Shown piece by piece: positions 43,745-52,770 of a stretch of 64,000 nucleotides of DNA. The DNA is from Pediococcus inopinatus (GTDB lineage Bacteria; Bacillota; Bacilli; Lactobacillales; Lactobacillaceae). Within the stretch, counting starts at the first letter, position 1. Each line of letters begins with the position of its first letter. The translations under genes were made by a program, and so were the position numbers. The notes beneath the pieces are model-generated. The model searched no databases and was not told the DNA's origin. It saw nothing but the letters and a program-made list of their open reading frames with translations. The stretch covers positions 248,001-312,000 of the forward strand of contig NZ_CP019981.1 in assembly GCF_002982135.1 (NCBI RefSeq), read 5' to 3'.

Positions 43745-44613
43745 TTGCTGAATTAAGGCGTGATTTGAACGAAGTGCTTAGCTTTATTTTAAAAGTTGTC
43801 GGTATGTCAAGTAGTAGTTATCATGATGCACTTAACCGACAATATAAAACTAATTATTCCCAGGACTTAGTGGATGAAATTCTTCAAATTAGACAAGATA
43901 ATCCAGATTTCGGGTATCGTACGGTTACCGATGCATTAAGGAACAACGGTAAAATTGTTAACCATAAAGTGGTATTAAAGATCATGAAACAAAATGACGT
44001 GCTTTGTCATGCTTTTGATCGAAAAACTAGAAAATATAATTCTTATCGAGGTACTGTTGGTAAACTTGCTAAAAACAAACTGAATCGCAGATTCAATACG
44101 GATCGACCTTATCAAAAAGTAGTGACCGATGTGACTGAAGTTCGCTGGGGTTCTGGTTCGATTTCTGAGCGTGCTTATTTTACTTCATTTGTTGATCTTT
44201 ACAGTAACGAGATATTGTCATGGAATATTGGTCTTAGCCCTAATGTAGCGTTTGTCACAAAACCTTTAATGGATTTAATTCGTTCAAAACCACAATTACC
44301 TTATAAGATGACAATTCATTCAGATCAAGGTTTTCAATATCAGAATTATCAGTATGTTTCCAAGCTAAAGAAAAACCACATTATGCAGAGTATGAGTCGC
44401 AAAGCGACTTGTCTGGATAATGCGGTTGCTGAGAGTTGTTTCCATATTTTAAAAGTTGGAACGGTGCATAATAACCACTATTCCTCCTACGAAGAATTAA
44501 GAATAGCCATAACTGAATACGTTAGTTATTATAATAATAAAAGAATTAGAACAAAACTGGCCGGAAAAACTACGGTACAATACCGAAACCTATCCGACCA
44601 GTTGGTTGCTTAA
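43702..44613 (+). CDS. IS3-family transposase OrfB (catalytic part)
   Basis: An rve integrase core, open from the slippery site (about 43702; junction approximate). It has IRQDNPDFGYRTVTDAL, VVTDVTEV (first D), TIHSDQGFQYQ (second D), ATCLDNAVAESCFHILK (E) and AGKTTVQYRNL at the end. The first in-frame start-like codon is TTG 43765. It is probably made as an OrfAB fusion by frameshift. All catalytic residues are present. Confidence 0.88.
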   Translation, partial: SEKESIKNQEKAQIVAELRRDLNEVLSFILKVVGMSSSSYHDALNRQYKTNYSQDLVDEILQIRQDNPDFGYRTVTDALRNNGKIVNHKVVLKIMKQNDVLCHAFDRKTRKYNSYRGTVGKLAKNKLNRRFNTDRPYQKVVTDVTEVRWGSGSISERAYFTSFVDLYSNEILSWNIGLSPNVAFVTKPLMDLIRSKPQLPYKMTIHSDQGFQYQNYQYVSKLKKNHIMQSMSRKATCLDNAVAESCFHILKVGTVHNNHYSSYEELRIAITEYVSYYNNKRIRTKLAGKTTVQYRNLSDQLVA

Positions 44614-44827
44614 AATTCACTCCAAATTATGGGGTTCAGTTCAACCTGAGAAAAAATCTCAGGTTCCTTTTTTGTGATCTTTAGATTTTATTGTCGAAAA
44701 TGTGGGTCTACACTTTCTGGTATTGGTGAATAACTGATACCAGTTTTTATTTTGAAAATTAAAAGGACATCTGTCCTCTTTGTGCTACGATTTAATCGCC
44801 AAACAAAATCGAAAAGAGGAAAAACAG

Positions 44828-46069
44828 ATGTCCCTAACTAATTCTATCTTAAGCTTGTTTGAAATGACAGACCCAAATATAACCGTAACTGGTGTTACCA
44901 AGAAACGTTGCCCGAATGGACAACGAATTCATGTCGTTCACGCCAACCTTTCTTATCAGCTTGTGAAATGTCCCCATTGTGGCCATAAAAGTCTAATTAA
45001 AAACGGTACCCACGTTAGTCATCTAAGGTTGGGAACCTTATCAGGCGGACGTTATGAAATGCAGCTAAGACGACAAAGATATCAATGCCAACATTGTTTA
45101 AAAACCTGTGGAGCTAAAACTAACCTCGTTAGACGTAATGAAACTTTTACCCACAATGTTAAACATCAGGTCATTGTGCTAGCTCGTGACATGCTGACCA
45201 GTAAAGAAATCGCTAAAATTTGTGGCATTTCACCAAGTAGTGTTCAACGTATTTTAAATGCAAATATTCACTTGGCTTACCGTGTTAAGCAACTTCCGCC
45301 AAATCTTTGTTTCGATGAATTTCGTTCCTGTAATCATCTAATGTCCTTTAACTGTTGCGATGCCGTTAGTCATCGCCGCATTGTGACCCTCAAAGATCGT
45401 CTCAGTAAGGATATCATTGATTACTTTGAAGCTCGTTATTCAGTTCAAGAACGTGCGAAAGTTCAAACAATTACTATTGATATGAACGCCGAATATGCTA
45501 GCTTTATTCATCGTTTATTCCCGAATGCTGTCACGATTATTGACCGTTTCCACATTATTCAGCTTGCTGGTCGTGCACTAGACAATGAACGTACATGTAT
45601 TATCCGTACTTTTCAAGATAAGCATTCACGCATTTACCGCATCCTTAAATCTCAATGGCGTTTATTTCATTTGGCAGAAGAGAAAATCAATGACACTAAG
45701 CTTATCTATTTACGAGGCATTAACGAGTATATGACCCAACAGAACGCCATCGACCTTGCCTTAGATGAATTTCCAGAATTCAAAACTGTGTATCAAACTT
45801 ATCAAGGCATTCTAACCGCTATTCACCAAAAGGATGCCACGGAATTTAAAAATTTGATTACCAACTACCAAGTAGCTGGTAATCAAATGGACGTCACCAT
45901 TTCAACCTTCGTTAAGAACGGCTCAGCAGTGCTCAACAGTTGTCGTTATCCGTATTCTAACGGTCCTATTGAAGGACTTAATCGTAAAATCAAGGTATTA
46001 AAGCGTAGCTGTTTTGGTTTTCGAAATATTCATAACTTCTTCATTCGTATCAGTTTAATTCATGAGTAA
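44828..46069 (+). CDS. ISL3-family transposase
   Basis: A 413-residue transposase nearly identical to the one at 30505. Substitutions include Glu to Lys in the KDRLSK segment, DNVRTR to DNERTC, and HQKNATGF to HQKDATEF. All zinc and catalytic blocks (FDEFRS, IIDRFHI, NGPIEGLNRKIK) are intact. The nested insertion falls after its stop codon, so the gene itself is not broken. Confidence 0.95.
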   Translation: MSLTNSILSLFEMTDPNITVTGVTKKRCPNGQRIHVVHANLSYQLVKCPHCGHKSLIKNGTHVSHLRLGTLSGGRYEMQLRRQRYQCQHCLKTCGAKTNLVRRNETFTHNVKHQVIVLARDMLTSKEIAKICGISPSSVQRILNANIHLAYRVKQLPPNLCFDEFRSCNHLMSFNCCDAVSHRRIVTLKDRLSKDIIDYFEARYSVQERAKVQTITIDMNAEYASFIHRLFPNAVTIIDRFHIIQLAGRALDNERTCIIRTFQDKHSRIYRILKSQWRLFHLAEEKINDTKLIYLRGINEYMTQQNAIDLALDEFPEFKTVYQTYQGILTAIHQKDATEFKNLITNYQVAGNQMDVTISTFVKNGSAVLNSCRYPYSNGPIEGLNRKIKVLKRSCFGFRNIHNFFIRISLIHE

Positions 46070-46112
46070 ACAAAAAGCACATTCACCGAAGTGAACATGC
46101 CTTCAAAAATCT

Positions 46113-47562
46113 GGGTCTACACTTTCTGGTATTGGTGAATAACTAATACCGGTTTTTTGTCTGTTTTGAAAATCAGAAAAATAAAAAAGGACATCTGTCC
46201 TCTTTGTGCTACGATTTAATCGCCAAAACAAATCGAAAAGAGGAAATTCAGATGTCCCTAACTAATTCTATCTTATGCTTATTCGAAATAACAGACCCAA
46301 ACTTAATTGTCACTGGTATTTCTAAAGAACGGTGTTCCACAAACCAACGTATTCATGTCGTCCATGCAACTTTGTCTTATCAACTTTTAAAGTGCCCACA
46401 TTGTGGCCATAAAAGCTTAATTAAAAACGGAACTCACATGAGTCACCTGCGTTTAGGAACCTTATCCGGTGGTCGTTACGAAATGCATTTAAAACGTCAA
46501 AGATACCAATGTAAAGATTGTTCAAAAACCTGTGGTGCTAAAACTAAGTTGGTTAATCGTAACGAAACTTTCACACATAATATCAAACATCAAGTGATCG
46601 TTTTGGCACGCGATATGTTGACGAGTAAAGAAATTGCTAAACTTTGTGGAATTTCGCCAAGCAGTGTTCAACGAATCCTAAATGCCAATATTCACTTAGC
46701 CTATCGTGTTAAACATCTCCCAGAGAATCTTTGCTTTGATGAATTTCGTTCCTGTAATCACTGTATGTCCTTTAATTGTTGCGATGCCGTTAGTCATCGC
46801 CGAATTGTTACTTTAAAAGATCGGCTAAGTAAAGATATCATTGACTACTTTGAAGCTCGTTTTTCGGTTCAAGAACGTGCCCAAGTTCAATCAGTGACGA
46901 TTGACATGAATGCTGAATATGTCAGCTTCATTCATCGCTTATTTCCCAATGCGGCCACGATTATCGATCGTTTCCATATTATTCAACTGGCTGGGCGTGC
47001 CTTAGATAATGAACGCACGCAGACCATTCGTACTATCCAAGATAAGCATTCACGAATTTATCATATTTTAAAATCTCAATGGCGTTTATTTCATCTTGAT
47101 GAAATAAAAGTTAATGATTCTAAGGCTGTTTATTTACGCGGAATTAACGAGTATATGACGCAACAAAACGCCATTGATTTAGCTCTAGACGCTTTTCCCA
47201 GATTTAGATCTGTGTATCAAACCTATCAAGGTATCTTAAGTGCCATACACCAAAAGGATGCTAATGCGTTCCAATCCTTACTTACTAACTACCAACCCAC
47301 TAGTAATCAAATGGACATAACGATCAACACGTTTATCAAAAATGGTTCAGCCCTTCTAAACAGTTGTCGTTATCCATTTTCCAACGGTCCAATTGAAGGA
47401 CTTAATCGTAAAATCAAGGCATTAAAGCGTAACTGTTTTGGTTTTCGAAATATTGACAACTTCTTTATCCGGATTAGTTTAATTCATGAGTAAACAAAAA
47501 GCACATTCACCGAAGTGAATGTGCCGTTCAAAATCTCCACCAATACGATTTGACAGAGACCC
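46113..47562 (+). mobile_element. ISL3-family insertion sequence (copy e), nested in copy d
   Basis: Ends GGGTCTACACTTT (46113) and GACAGAGACCC (47562). The direct repeat AAAAATCT at 46105-46112 and 47563-47570 is a perfect 8-bp target duplication lying within copy d, 27 bases from its right tip. The element is 1450 bp. It is a diverged relative of copies c and d, so it did not arise from them recently. Its left-end guard hairpin (CTGGTAT / ATACCGG plus T's) is conserved. Confidence 0.96.
46252..47493 (+). CDS. ISL3-family transposase, diverged subtype
   Basis: A 413-residue transposase clearly homologous along its length to the copy c and d proteins but with many substitutions, for example CKDCSKTCGAKTKLVNRNE and FQSLLTNYQPTSNQMDITINTF. 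It has zinc pairs CPHC and [23 protein letters not shown] and NGPIEGLNRKIKALKR. Intact. AGAGGA precedes the ATG. Confidence 0.95.
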   Translation: MSLTNSILCLFEITDPNLIVTGISKERCSTNQRIHVVHATLSYQLLKCPHCGHKSLIKNGTHMSHLRLGTLSGGRYEMHLKRQRYQCKDCSKTCGAKTKLVNRNETFTHNIKHQVIVLARDMLTSKEIAKLCGISPSSVQRILNANIHLAYRVKHLPENLCFDEFRSCNHCMSFNCCDAVSHRRIVTLKDRLSKDIIDYFEARFSVQERAQVQSVTIDMNAEYVSFIHRLFPNAATIIDRFHIIQLAGRALDNERTQTIRTIQDKHSRIYHILKSQWRLFHLDEIKVNDSKAVYLRGINEYMTQQNAIDLALDAFPRFRSVYQTYQGILSAIHQKDANAFQSLLTNYQPTSNQMDITINTFIKNGSALLNSCRYPFSNGPIEGLNRKIKALKRNCFGFRNIDNFFIRISLIHE

Positions 47563-47602
47563 AAAAATCTCTACCAATACAGTTTGACAGAGACCCGAAA
47601 AT

Positions 47603-47713
47603 GTGTTCGATAAGGCAGCTTCCTCCGCTTAGCTACGATTAACAAACGGTCCCAAGTGCGGACCATTCGTCAATCTAGGCTATGCTCAGAAGCTAACCGC
47701 CTTGTCTCACACT
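47603..47713. repeat. Long interrupted palindrome (D) downstream of pepI
   Basis: Outer arms GTGT..GA.AAGGC (47603-47616) and GCCTT.TC..ACAC (47699-47713), then AGCTTC / GAAGCT, enclose an inner hairpin GGTCC-CAAGTGC-GGACC. No T-run follows, so it is not a standard terminator. It lies between the right target duplication of ISL3 copy d and the end of pepI. Confidence 0.6.
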
Positions 47714-48622
47714 CTAAAATTTGCCACTTTCGACATCACGGAGATAATCTGCCAAATGTTTGAAGTAAACAGGGGCATTATCAATCATATGATGGTGACC
47801 ACCGTTTGGCGTTGTGACCAAACGTGAATTTGGAATTGCTTGTGCCATTCGTTGTGCGGACTTCAGTGGCATTGTTTCATGTTCACCGAAAGTTAACAAC
47901 GTTGGGACTTTAATCTTGTGGATTTGATCACGAATATCCCATTCTTTTAGTTTCCCAGTAACAACAAATTCATTGTCACCTTGGAAAGCGTTATAAACAG
48001 GGACAGCCATTGTGTCAACCAAATGAGAAATTGCTGGTGGCTGCTTACGATCGACGTAGCCTTCGTTTAAAACCTCAACAAGCTCTTGGTAACGTTCATT
48101 ATGCCAATCACCATTCTTTTCGCAATCGCGCATGAATTGGGCATCTTTAGGAGAAAGAGCTTCATCACGGATAGCGTCTTGGTGCTCTAAATATTCATCA
48201 ATGTTATCTACCATGCTGGAAATGATGGCACCCTTTAAATGGCTACCGTATTTTAAAGCGTAAAGCATGGTTAATGCACCGCCCCAAGATTGACCAATCA
48301 AGTAGAAGTGGTCAATCCCTAACTTTTGACGAACTTCTTCAACTTCATCCAAGAAGTAGTCGTAAGTTAGGTATTTAGCAGCAATTTTTGGATCTGAATA
48401 ATCAGGTTGGTCAGAATACCATGATCCTAATTGATCATAATAATGAACCTGCACGTTTAAGCCTTGTTTCTTGAGCTCATCATGGAAATTTTCCCAGTAT
48501 TCATGATTCCCACCAGGGCCACCATGCAATGCTAGTAAATGAATCTGACTATCTTCGCCATCTGTGTGTGACCACAAATGGTAGCCGTTGTTCAACGTTA
48601 AAATCTTTGTTCCTTGTTTCAC
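47714..48622 (-). CDS. pepI: Proline iminopeptidase
   Basis: A 302-residue S33-family peptidase that removes N-terminal proline from peptides. It has the oxyanion motif LALHGGPGGNHEYW near residue 32, the nucleophile in YLIGQSWGGALTM near residue 110, an Asp/Glu-containing TFGEHETMPL, and the final histidine in NGGHHHMID. It starts with GTG after AGGGTGATC. With PepX and OppA elsewhere in the window it fits growth on casein-type, proline-rich peptides. Confidence 0.93.
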   Translation of the reverse strand: MKQGTKILTLNNGYHLWSHTDGEDSQIHLLALHGGPGGNHEYWENFHDELKKQGLNVQVHYYDQLGSWYSDQPDYSDPKIAAKYLTYDYFLDEVEEVRQKLGIDHFYLIGQSWGGALTMLYALKYGSHLKGAIISSMVDNIDEYLEHQDAIRDEALSPKDAQFMRDCEKNGDWHNERYQELVEVLNEGYVDRKQPPAISHLVDTMAVPVYNAFQGDNEFVVTGKLKEWDIRDQIHKIKVPTLLTFGEHETMPLKSAQRMAQAIPNSRLVTTPNGGHHHMIDNAPVYFKHLADYLRDVESGKF

Positions 48623-48675
48623 TAGATCACCCTATTTCGTTTTAGTTAACCCTTATTCTAGCAAAACTAAGGCAA

Positions 48676-49230
48676 CTACTCAATGTTTCGGTTTTGTTTT
48701 TGAACCCGTTTTCGTAAATTTTTGCGCCAAAAGCCACCCTTAATGAATTTTGGTTCATAAGAAATAATAAAAGCGTCTGGATTGTTGGCCTCGATAAAGT
48801 TGTAGAGATGTTGTTCTCGTTTACGAGGGGTTAAGATTTCAAATTCTAAGCGAGCACCTTCACGTCCTTGGGCATTTTTGACAGTTACACCATAACCTTC
48901 GTCACGGATGTTTTCAGCAAACTTTTTGCTTTCGTCCGTTTTAGGTAGAATGACATTTACATTCAATAATCCGAGGCGTAGTCTGTCCTCCAGCCAGGTT
49001 CCAAAATAAATACCGGCGCCATAACCGAGGGCGTAAGCAGCAATATTCCAGACATTATTAAGTTTGCTTAACACCAAGCTTAAACCCACCACGTAGGTCA
49101 CAATTTCTGCAATCGAAAGTAAGGAAGCCCATAGTTTATAGCCTTTCATCTCTAAAAGAGTTCGGATAGTGTTCATGGTAATGTAAGCAAAACTAAGGGT
49201 AAAAATAAGTGCAAGTTGTCCGTAATTCAT
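48676..49230 (-). CDS. UPF0316 membrane protein (DUF5698/DUF2179)
   Basis: A 184-residue protein. Three membrane segments in residues 1-85 include AYITMNTIRTLLEMKG and YALGYGAGIYFGTWLEDRL, typical of UPF0316. A DUF2179-type soluble domain (about 90-165) with EGYGVTVKNAQGREGARLEFEILTPRKR follows. The family's function is unknown; DUF2179 resembles ligand-binding modules. AGAAGG lies before the ATG. It is followed closely by pepI on the same strand. Confidence 0.85.
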   Translation of the reverse strand: MNYGQLALIFTLSFAYITMNTIRTLLEMKGYKLWASLLSIAEIVTYVVGLSLVLSKLNNVWNIAAYALGYGAGIYFGTWLEDRLRLGLLNVNVILPKTDESKKFAENIRDEGYGVTVKNAQGREGARLEFEILTPRKREQHLYNFIEANNPDAFIISYEPKFIKGGFWRKNLRKRVQKQNRNIE

Positions 49231-49401
49231 GGTGCGGGCCTTCTTTCAAGAAATTTGAATATTAGGAAAGTATACCAAAGTGCAAGGAAATCATGCAAGG
49301 TGTTTGGAAGTGAATTTTTGTTAAAATCACTAAAAGACGTTTGCTTGTTCTTATCTCAATCAATTGATAAGATTAAGAAAAAAGTAGAGGAAGTTTTCGC
49401 A

Positions 49402-50196
49402 ATCAAATTTAATTTTAAAAAACTTCAACAAAAAAGTATCGCAGCGGGATTTAATATTGACTTTCACATCTTTGATCAGATTGATTCGACTAACTCAGAG
49501 GCCAAACGAGTGGGTCGGCAACTTGAACGCATAACCCAGCCGCAAATTTTTATTGCGAATCATCAAACAGCAGGATATGGACGATTAAAACGTGATTTTT
49601 ATTCACCTGAAGACAGTGGCTTATACATTAGTTTTTTAATTCCAGTGGTGGGGAAGACATTTAATCCGGGATTATTGACAACAATGACTGCGGTGGCCAG
49701 TGCAGAAGCGATTCAAAAACATTTTTCGGTTCAGTTGCAGATCAAATGGGTAAATGATTTGATTTTAAATAAGCGAAAAGTGGGCGGAATTCTGGCTGAG
49801 GCAATCACTGATCCGATAACCAATCAATTAGCAGGAGTGGTGATCGGGATTGGTGTAAATTTATATACCCAATCTTTTCCAGCAGAGATTCAACAAATTG
49901 CGACCTCTTTAAGTGATCAAGCGGAGGCTAAGGACCAAACGGACTTTTTGGCTGATTTTGTGAATAACTTTTTAAACCACCTAAAAACTTATCAAAACGC
50001 AGATTTTATGTCGAAGTATCGGCAGCTATCATCTGTAATTGGCCAGCAAGTTCAAGTTCAGTTTCAAAATAAGACCGTTGTTGGCGTCGTTGAAACGATT
50101 GATGACCAAGGAAGACTAATTTTACAAACCACACAACAAAGGCTAGTCATCTCAAGTGGCGAAATTATTCACGTAAGTCCAACTAAATCCAATTAA
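49402..50196 (+). CDS. birA: Biotin-[acetyl-CoA-carboxylase] ligase, single-domain type
   Basis: An enzyme joining biotin to the carboxylase carrier protein. It has FDQIDSTNSEAKRVG, the biotinyl-AMP loop NHQTAGYGRLKRDFYSP (GRGxxxR-like), LQIKWVNDLILNKRKVGGILAEA and VVIGIGVNLY. The N-terminal DNA-binding domain of bifunctional BirA is missing, which is common in lactobacilli. The start is doubtful. A good ribosome site GAGGAAG (49387-49393) is followed by no ATG, GTG or TTG at normal distance; ATC 49402 is in frame and eight bases away (264 residues). The frame is open back to 49216, but those residues look random. Confidence 0.82.
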   Translation: MKFNFKKLQQKSIAAGFNIDFHIFDQIDSTNSEAKRVGRQLERITQPQIFIANHQTAGYGRLKRDFYSPEDSGLYISFLIPVVGKTFNPGLLTTMTAVASAEAIQKHFSVQLQIKWVNDLILNKRKVGGILAEAITDPITNQLAGVVIGIGVNLYTQSFPAEIQQIATSLSDQAEAKDQTDFLADFVNNFLNHLKTYQNADFMSKYRQLSSVIGQQVQVQFQNKTVVGVVETIDDQGRLILQTTQQRLVISSGEIIHVSPTKSN

Positions 50197-50233
50197 AAAA
50201 GCGTTCGGAAATTAATTTTCCGGACGCCTTTTT
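50195..50233. terminator. Bidirectional terminator
   Basis: Stem AAAAAAGCGTTCGGAAA / TTTCCGGACGC.TTTTT between the convergent birA and pepX genes. Confidence 0.9.
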
Positions 50234-50235
50234 AT

Positions 50236-52674
50236 TTATTTGATTGGTAAAGTTATTTTGCATTGATTAATTTGTAATGAATATTGTAATTCTTGGTTAC
50301 CACGAACAGTTGTTGCAAAATCAGTTGCATAAACGACTAAGCCAAGCTGGTGACCAGCTAACAAATGGTAAAAAGTGGGTTGTAAATCGACGGTCAAATC
50401 ATAAAAATCATTTGCCTTCAGTTCATCTACTTGATAAGCATTATGACGATTTTGCAAATTAATATGGCCCTTGGTAATCATCTTCCAAGGGGTGGCCTCT
50501 TTTTGCAAGGTGAACTCGCGGAGATTATCACGACGCCAATCATAAGCACCACTCAATGATTTTCCTGCTAGAATCGTTGGGCTTACGGTGAGGCGTTTGG
50601 CATCGCCGTAATCAACCAACTGAAAACTCAGCATTCCAAATGGTTCGTTGACGGCTACACGAATTTTGAGTTGTGCACACCCATCAATATAAGTGTCATG
50701 ATCGTAGCGACTGGTTTTGAAGATCAAGCGATTATCACGCAATTGATTTTCACCTTTTGTGTCATGGTTTGTGGTTAGTAAATCACGTTCCCAGACATTT
50801 AAATGTTTTTTATAGAAGTCGAATACTTCAGGATCAAGATGATCGCTAAACGAAGCTGCGGCAGTCCGAACTGGAACGGTTTCTGGAACCAACTCTTTGG
50901 CTTCAAAATTGAAAACCTGTTTTTGATCAGTTGGTGCTTGCCAATCTTCATAGCTAGTCCATGTTTCAGGCTGCACGTTATCTTGAATTAGCACATCAGG
51001 TAATAAATCTTCTGCATGATTATCTAAACCAAAGAGTTCATGACTAAACCAAAGATTCATCATGTCAGTGAAATCGAGGGAACGAAATCCATTGACGTAA
51101 ATGTGTTGACCTTGATGCAGAATCAACTTTTTAGTGATTGGGGCATCTCTTAAGGCGTTCCATAAATTACCAACGTTACGTGGCTTAACATTCCAGTCAT
51201 TTAAACCATGCACCATAATCATATCAGCTTTAATGTTTTTAACATTGTTGACATAATTACGTTCGTCCCAGTAGTGACTGTAATTCCCAGTTTGACGATC
51301 CTGATCTTTGGTCATGGTTTGTAAAACTTGATCAAAGAAGTCCTTGATCTTTAAATAGTCACCAGGCTTTTGCATCCGGCTAAATACTTCCGTAGCGAGG
51401 ACATCCATGTCTTCACCCTGGAAAGTATCGGGCGCGGCAACTAAACCGCCATCACGATAATAGTCGTACCAACTTGAAATTGCTGCTTCAGACACGACTG
51501 TCTTTAGTCCATCCACGCCGGTTGTGGCAGCTGCGACAGCTAAAGTACCTAAATAAGAGCGGCCGGTCATCGCAATCTTACCGTTAGACCAAGAAGCTTT
51601 GATTTCAATATTATCAGTTTTGTTAGTGAAAGCCGTCCGATTTCCAGCGAGCCATTCAATAACGGCAATGGTTGAAACTGTTTCGGAAACGGCCCCTGTG
51701 TCCCGAATTCCGTCAGAATCTTTAGTTCCAATTCCAGCTGCATAAACAACGGCAAATCCGCGGGTTAGGAAATAATCATTTAAAGTATAAGGCGATTCCA
51801 TCGCAAAGGTTTCGTCGGCTTCTTGTTGTTCACCAGCAATTTTGCGTTTAGCAGGTAACTTCTTTGGTGTCTCTTGATAATGGACGTCTGCGTAAGTGAG
51901 TTGATTGGGTTCTTTAGGTTCTAAAGGTACGTCAACATTATGCATAGCTGCACTGCCAGCTTCGTCGTTAATACCTTGATTGTAAGGACTAGCCGTATAT
52001 AAAACTGGTGCACGATAGTCATCTGCGGTTTGTTTAGCCCGAAGGATTTCGACCTTCAATAGATCTCGTTTGCCATCCTCATCGGTGTCTAGCGGCGCCT
52101 CCACATAAACAACGTCACGAATTAATTGGTGAGGATCAAAAACAGCTTGGGCCTTGCCGTTGAAAAATAAAGGTTTAGTGGTTGTTGCATAGAAAGATAC
52201 AAAATAGCCGGCCTGTGCTAACTTGTCTAAGTAAGTCTGGCCCTTTTTCGTATGGGTACAAAGCAATAGATACCAGGCATGCAGTAAGTCAGACTTGGTT
52301 TTGATTGGCTCACCAACGATGGGGAGCTTAATTTGTTTCATGGCTTCAATGGGGTTATCAAGCTTAAAATCGATATCTACATCGAATTCAAGAAGCTGCA
52401 TAGCCACACGATAAAAAATGTCATTGGTAAGTGCCTGTTGGGAGTCTAAAAAGTCTCCCAAGGTCATTTCTGGGGTAGCTAAATAATTATTCAATTTTTG
52501 TTTGAAGACGGTTTGGCTTTTTGCTTCAAGGACTGTTTTGTGTAAAAGCTCTTGCCAAACTGCGATTGGATCATCTAATTGATCAATTGAGTCATCGATA
52601 AAGTGGGTCGCTCGTAACTCTTTAAGTTCGGTTGTTCTATCGACAGGTTCAATTGCAAATTGGTTATTTTTCAT
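50236..52674 (-). CDS. pepX: Xaa-Pro dipeptidyl-peptidase
   Basis: An 812-residue S15 serine peptidase releasing X-Pro dipeptides from casein-type peptides. It has the helical N-terminal domain, the catalytic serine in GRSYLGTLAVAAATTG near residue 371, the Asp in MIMVHGLNDWNVKPRN near 490, the His in HQGQHIYVN near 520, and the C-terminal jelly-roll domain. Length matches lactobacillus PepX. The ribosome site GGAGG forms one arm of a long hairpin upstream (52684-52739). Confidence 0.96.
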   Translation of the reverse strand: MKNNQFAIEPVDRTTELKELRATHFIDDSIDQLDDPIAVWQELLHKTVLEAKSQTVFKQKLNNYLATPEMTLGDFLDSQQALTNDIFYRVAMQLLEFDVDIDFKLDNPIEAMKQIKLPIVGEPIKTKSDLLHAWYLLLCTHTKKGQTYLDKLAQAGYFVSFYATTTKPLFFNGKAQAVFDPHQLIRDVVYVEAPLDTDEDGKRDLLKVEILRAKQTADDYRAPVLYTASPYNQGINDEAGSAAMHNVDVPLEPKEPNQLTYADVHYQETPKKLPAKRKIAGEQQEADETFAMESPYTLNDYFLTRGFAVVYAAGIGTKDSDGIRDTGAVSETVSTIAVIEWLAGNRTAFTNKTDNIEIKASWSNGKIAMTGRSYLGTLAVAAATTGVDGLKTVVSEAAISSWYDYYRDGGLVAAPDTFQGEDMDVLATEVFSRMQKPGDYLKIKDFFDQVLQTMTKDQDRQTGNYSHYWDERNYVNNVKNIKADMIMVHGLNDWNVKPRNVGNLWNALRDAPITKKLILHQGQHIYVNGFRSLDFTDMMNLWFSHELFGLDNHAEDLLPDVLIQDNVQPETWTSYEDWQAPTDQKQVFNFEAKELVPETVPVRTAAASFSDHLDPEVFDFYKKHLNVWERDLLTTNHDTKGENQLRDNRLIFKTSRYDHDTYIDGCAQLKIRVAVNEPFGMLSFQLVDYGDAKRLTVSPTILAGKSLSGAYDWRRDNLREFTLQKEATPWKMITKGHINLQNRHNAYQVDELKANDFYDLTVDLQPTFYHLLAGHQLGLVVYATDFATTVRGNQELQYSLQINQCKITLPIK

Positions 52675-52683
52675 AATATAAAA

Positions 52684-52739
52684 ACCTCCGAAAAGTTGTA
52701 TGGCACCAATTATACGCCATTCTGCAACTATTCGGAGGT
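52684..52739 (-). promoter_or_regulatory. Hairpin covering the pepX ribosome site, with a -10 box in the loop
   Basis: Arms 52684-52698 and 52725-52739 pair over 15 bases with one mismatch; the pepX-proximal arm contains CGGAGGT, its Shine-Dalgarno. The loop on the minus strand holds TATAAT (52709-52714). Transcripts started upstream (from the permease gene) would fold and hide the site or terminate at the following TTTTT, while transcripts from the loop promoter would lack the left arm and be translated. Confidence 0.6.
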
Positions 52740-52770
52740 AATTTAACTAATTAATTTTTAATGATCTAAT

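Larger units (their letters stand above)
43211..44642 (+). mobile_element. IS3-family (IS150-like) element, complete, about 1432 bp
   Basis: Perfect terminal repeats GAACTGAACCCC (43211) / GGGGTTCAGTTC (44642), flanked by the 5-bp direct repeat AACCT (43206-43210 and 44643-44647). The left end folds into a hairpin CCCCGATAATT / AATTATCGGGG followed by TTTT just before orfA, a guard against read-through. It is related to, but not the same as, the element at 14022. Confidence 0.93.
43197..44673 (+). terminator. ABC-F gene terminator split by an IS3 element
   Basis: The left arm AAAAAAAGGAACCT ends at 43210. After the element the sequence AACCTGAGAaaaaaTCTCAGGTT followed by CCTTTTTT (44643-44673) completes it. 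Because AACCT is duplicated, the downstream copy still forms a full hairpin. Confidence 0.85.
44704..47596 (+). mobile_element. ISL3-family insertion sequence (copy d), interrupted by copy e
   Basis: The left end GGGTCTACACTTT starts at 44704 and the right end GACAGAGACCC stops at 47596. The direct repeat GAAAATGT at 44696-44703 and 47597-47604 is a perfect 8-bp target duplication. Subtracting the nested element and its 8-bp duplication leaves 1435 bp, exactly the size of copy c, which it matches almost base for base. Confidence 0.96.

Noticed and set aside
49216..49401. N-terminal extension of the biotin ligase, possibly a DNA-binding domain
   Set aside because: The residues do not form a helix-turn-helix, overlap the divergent gene's leader, and precede the only good ribosome site.
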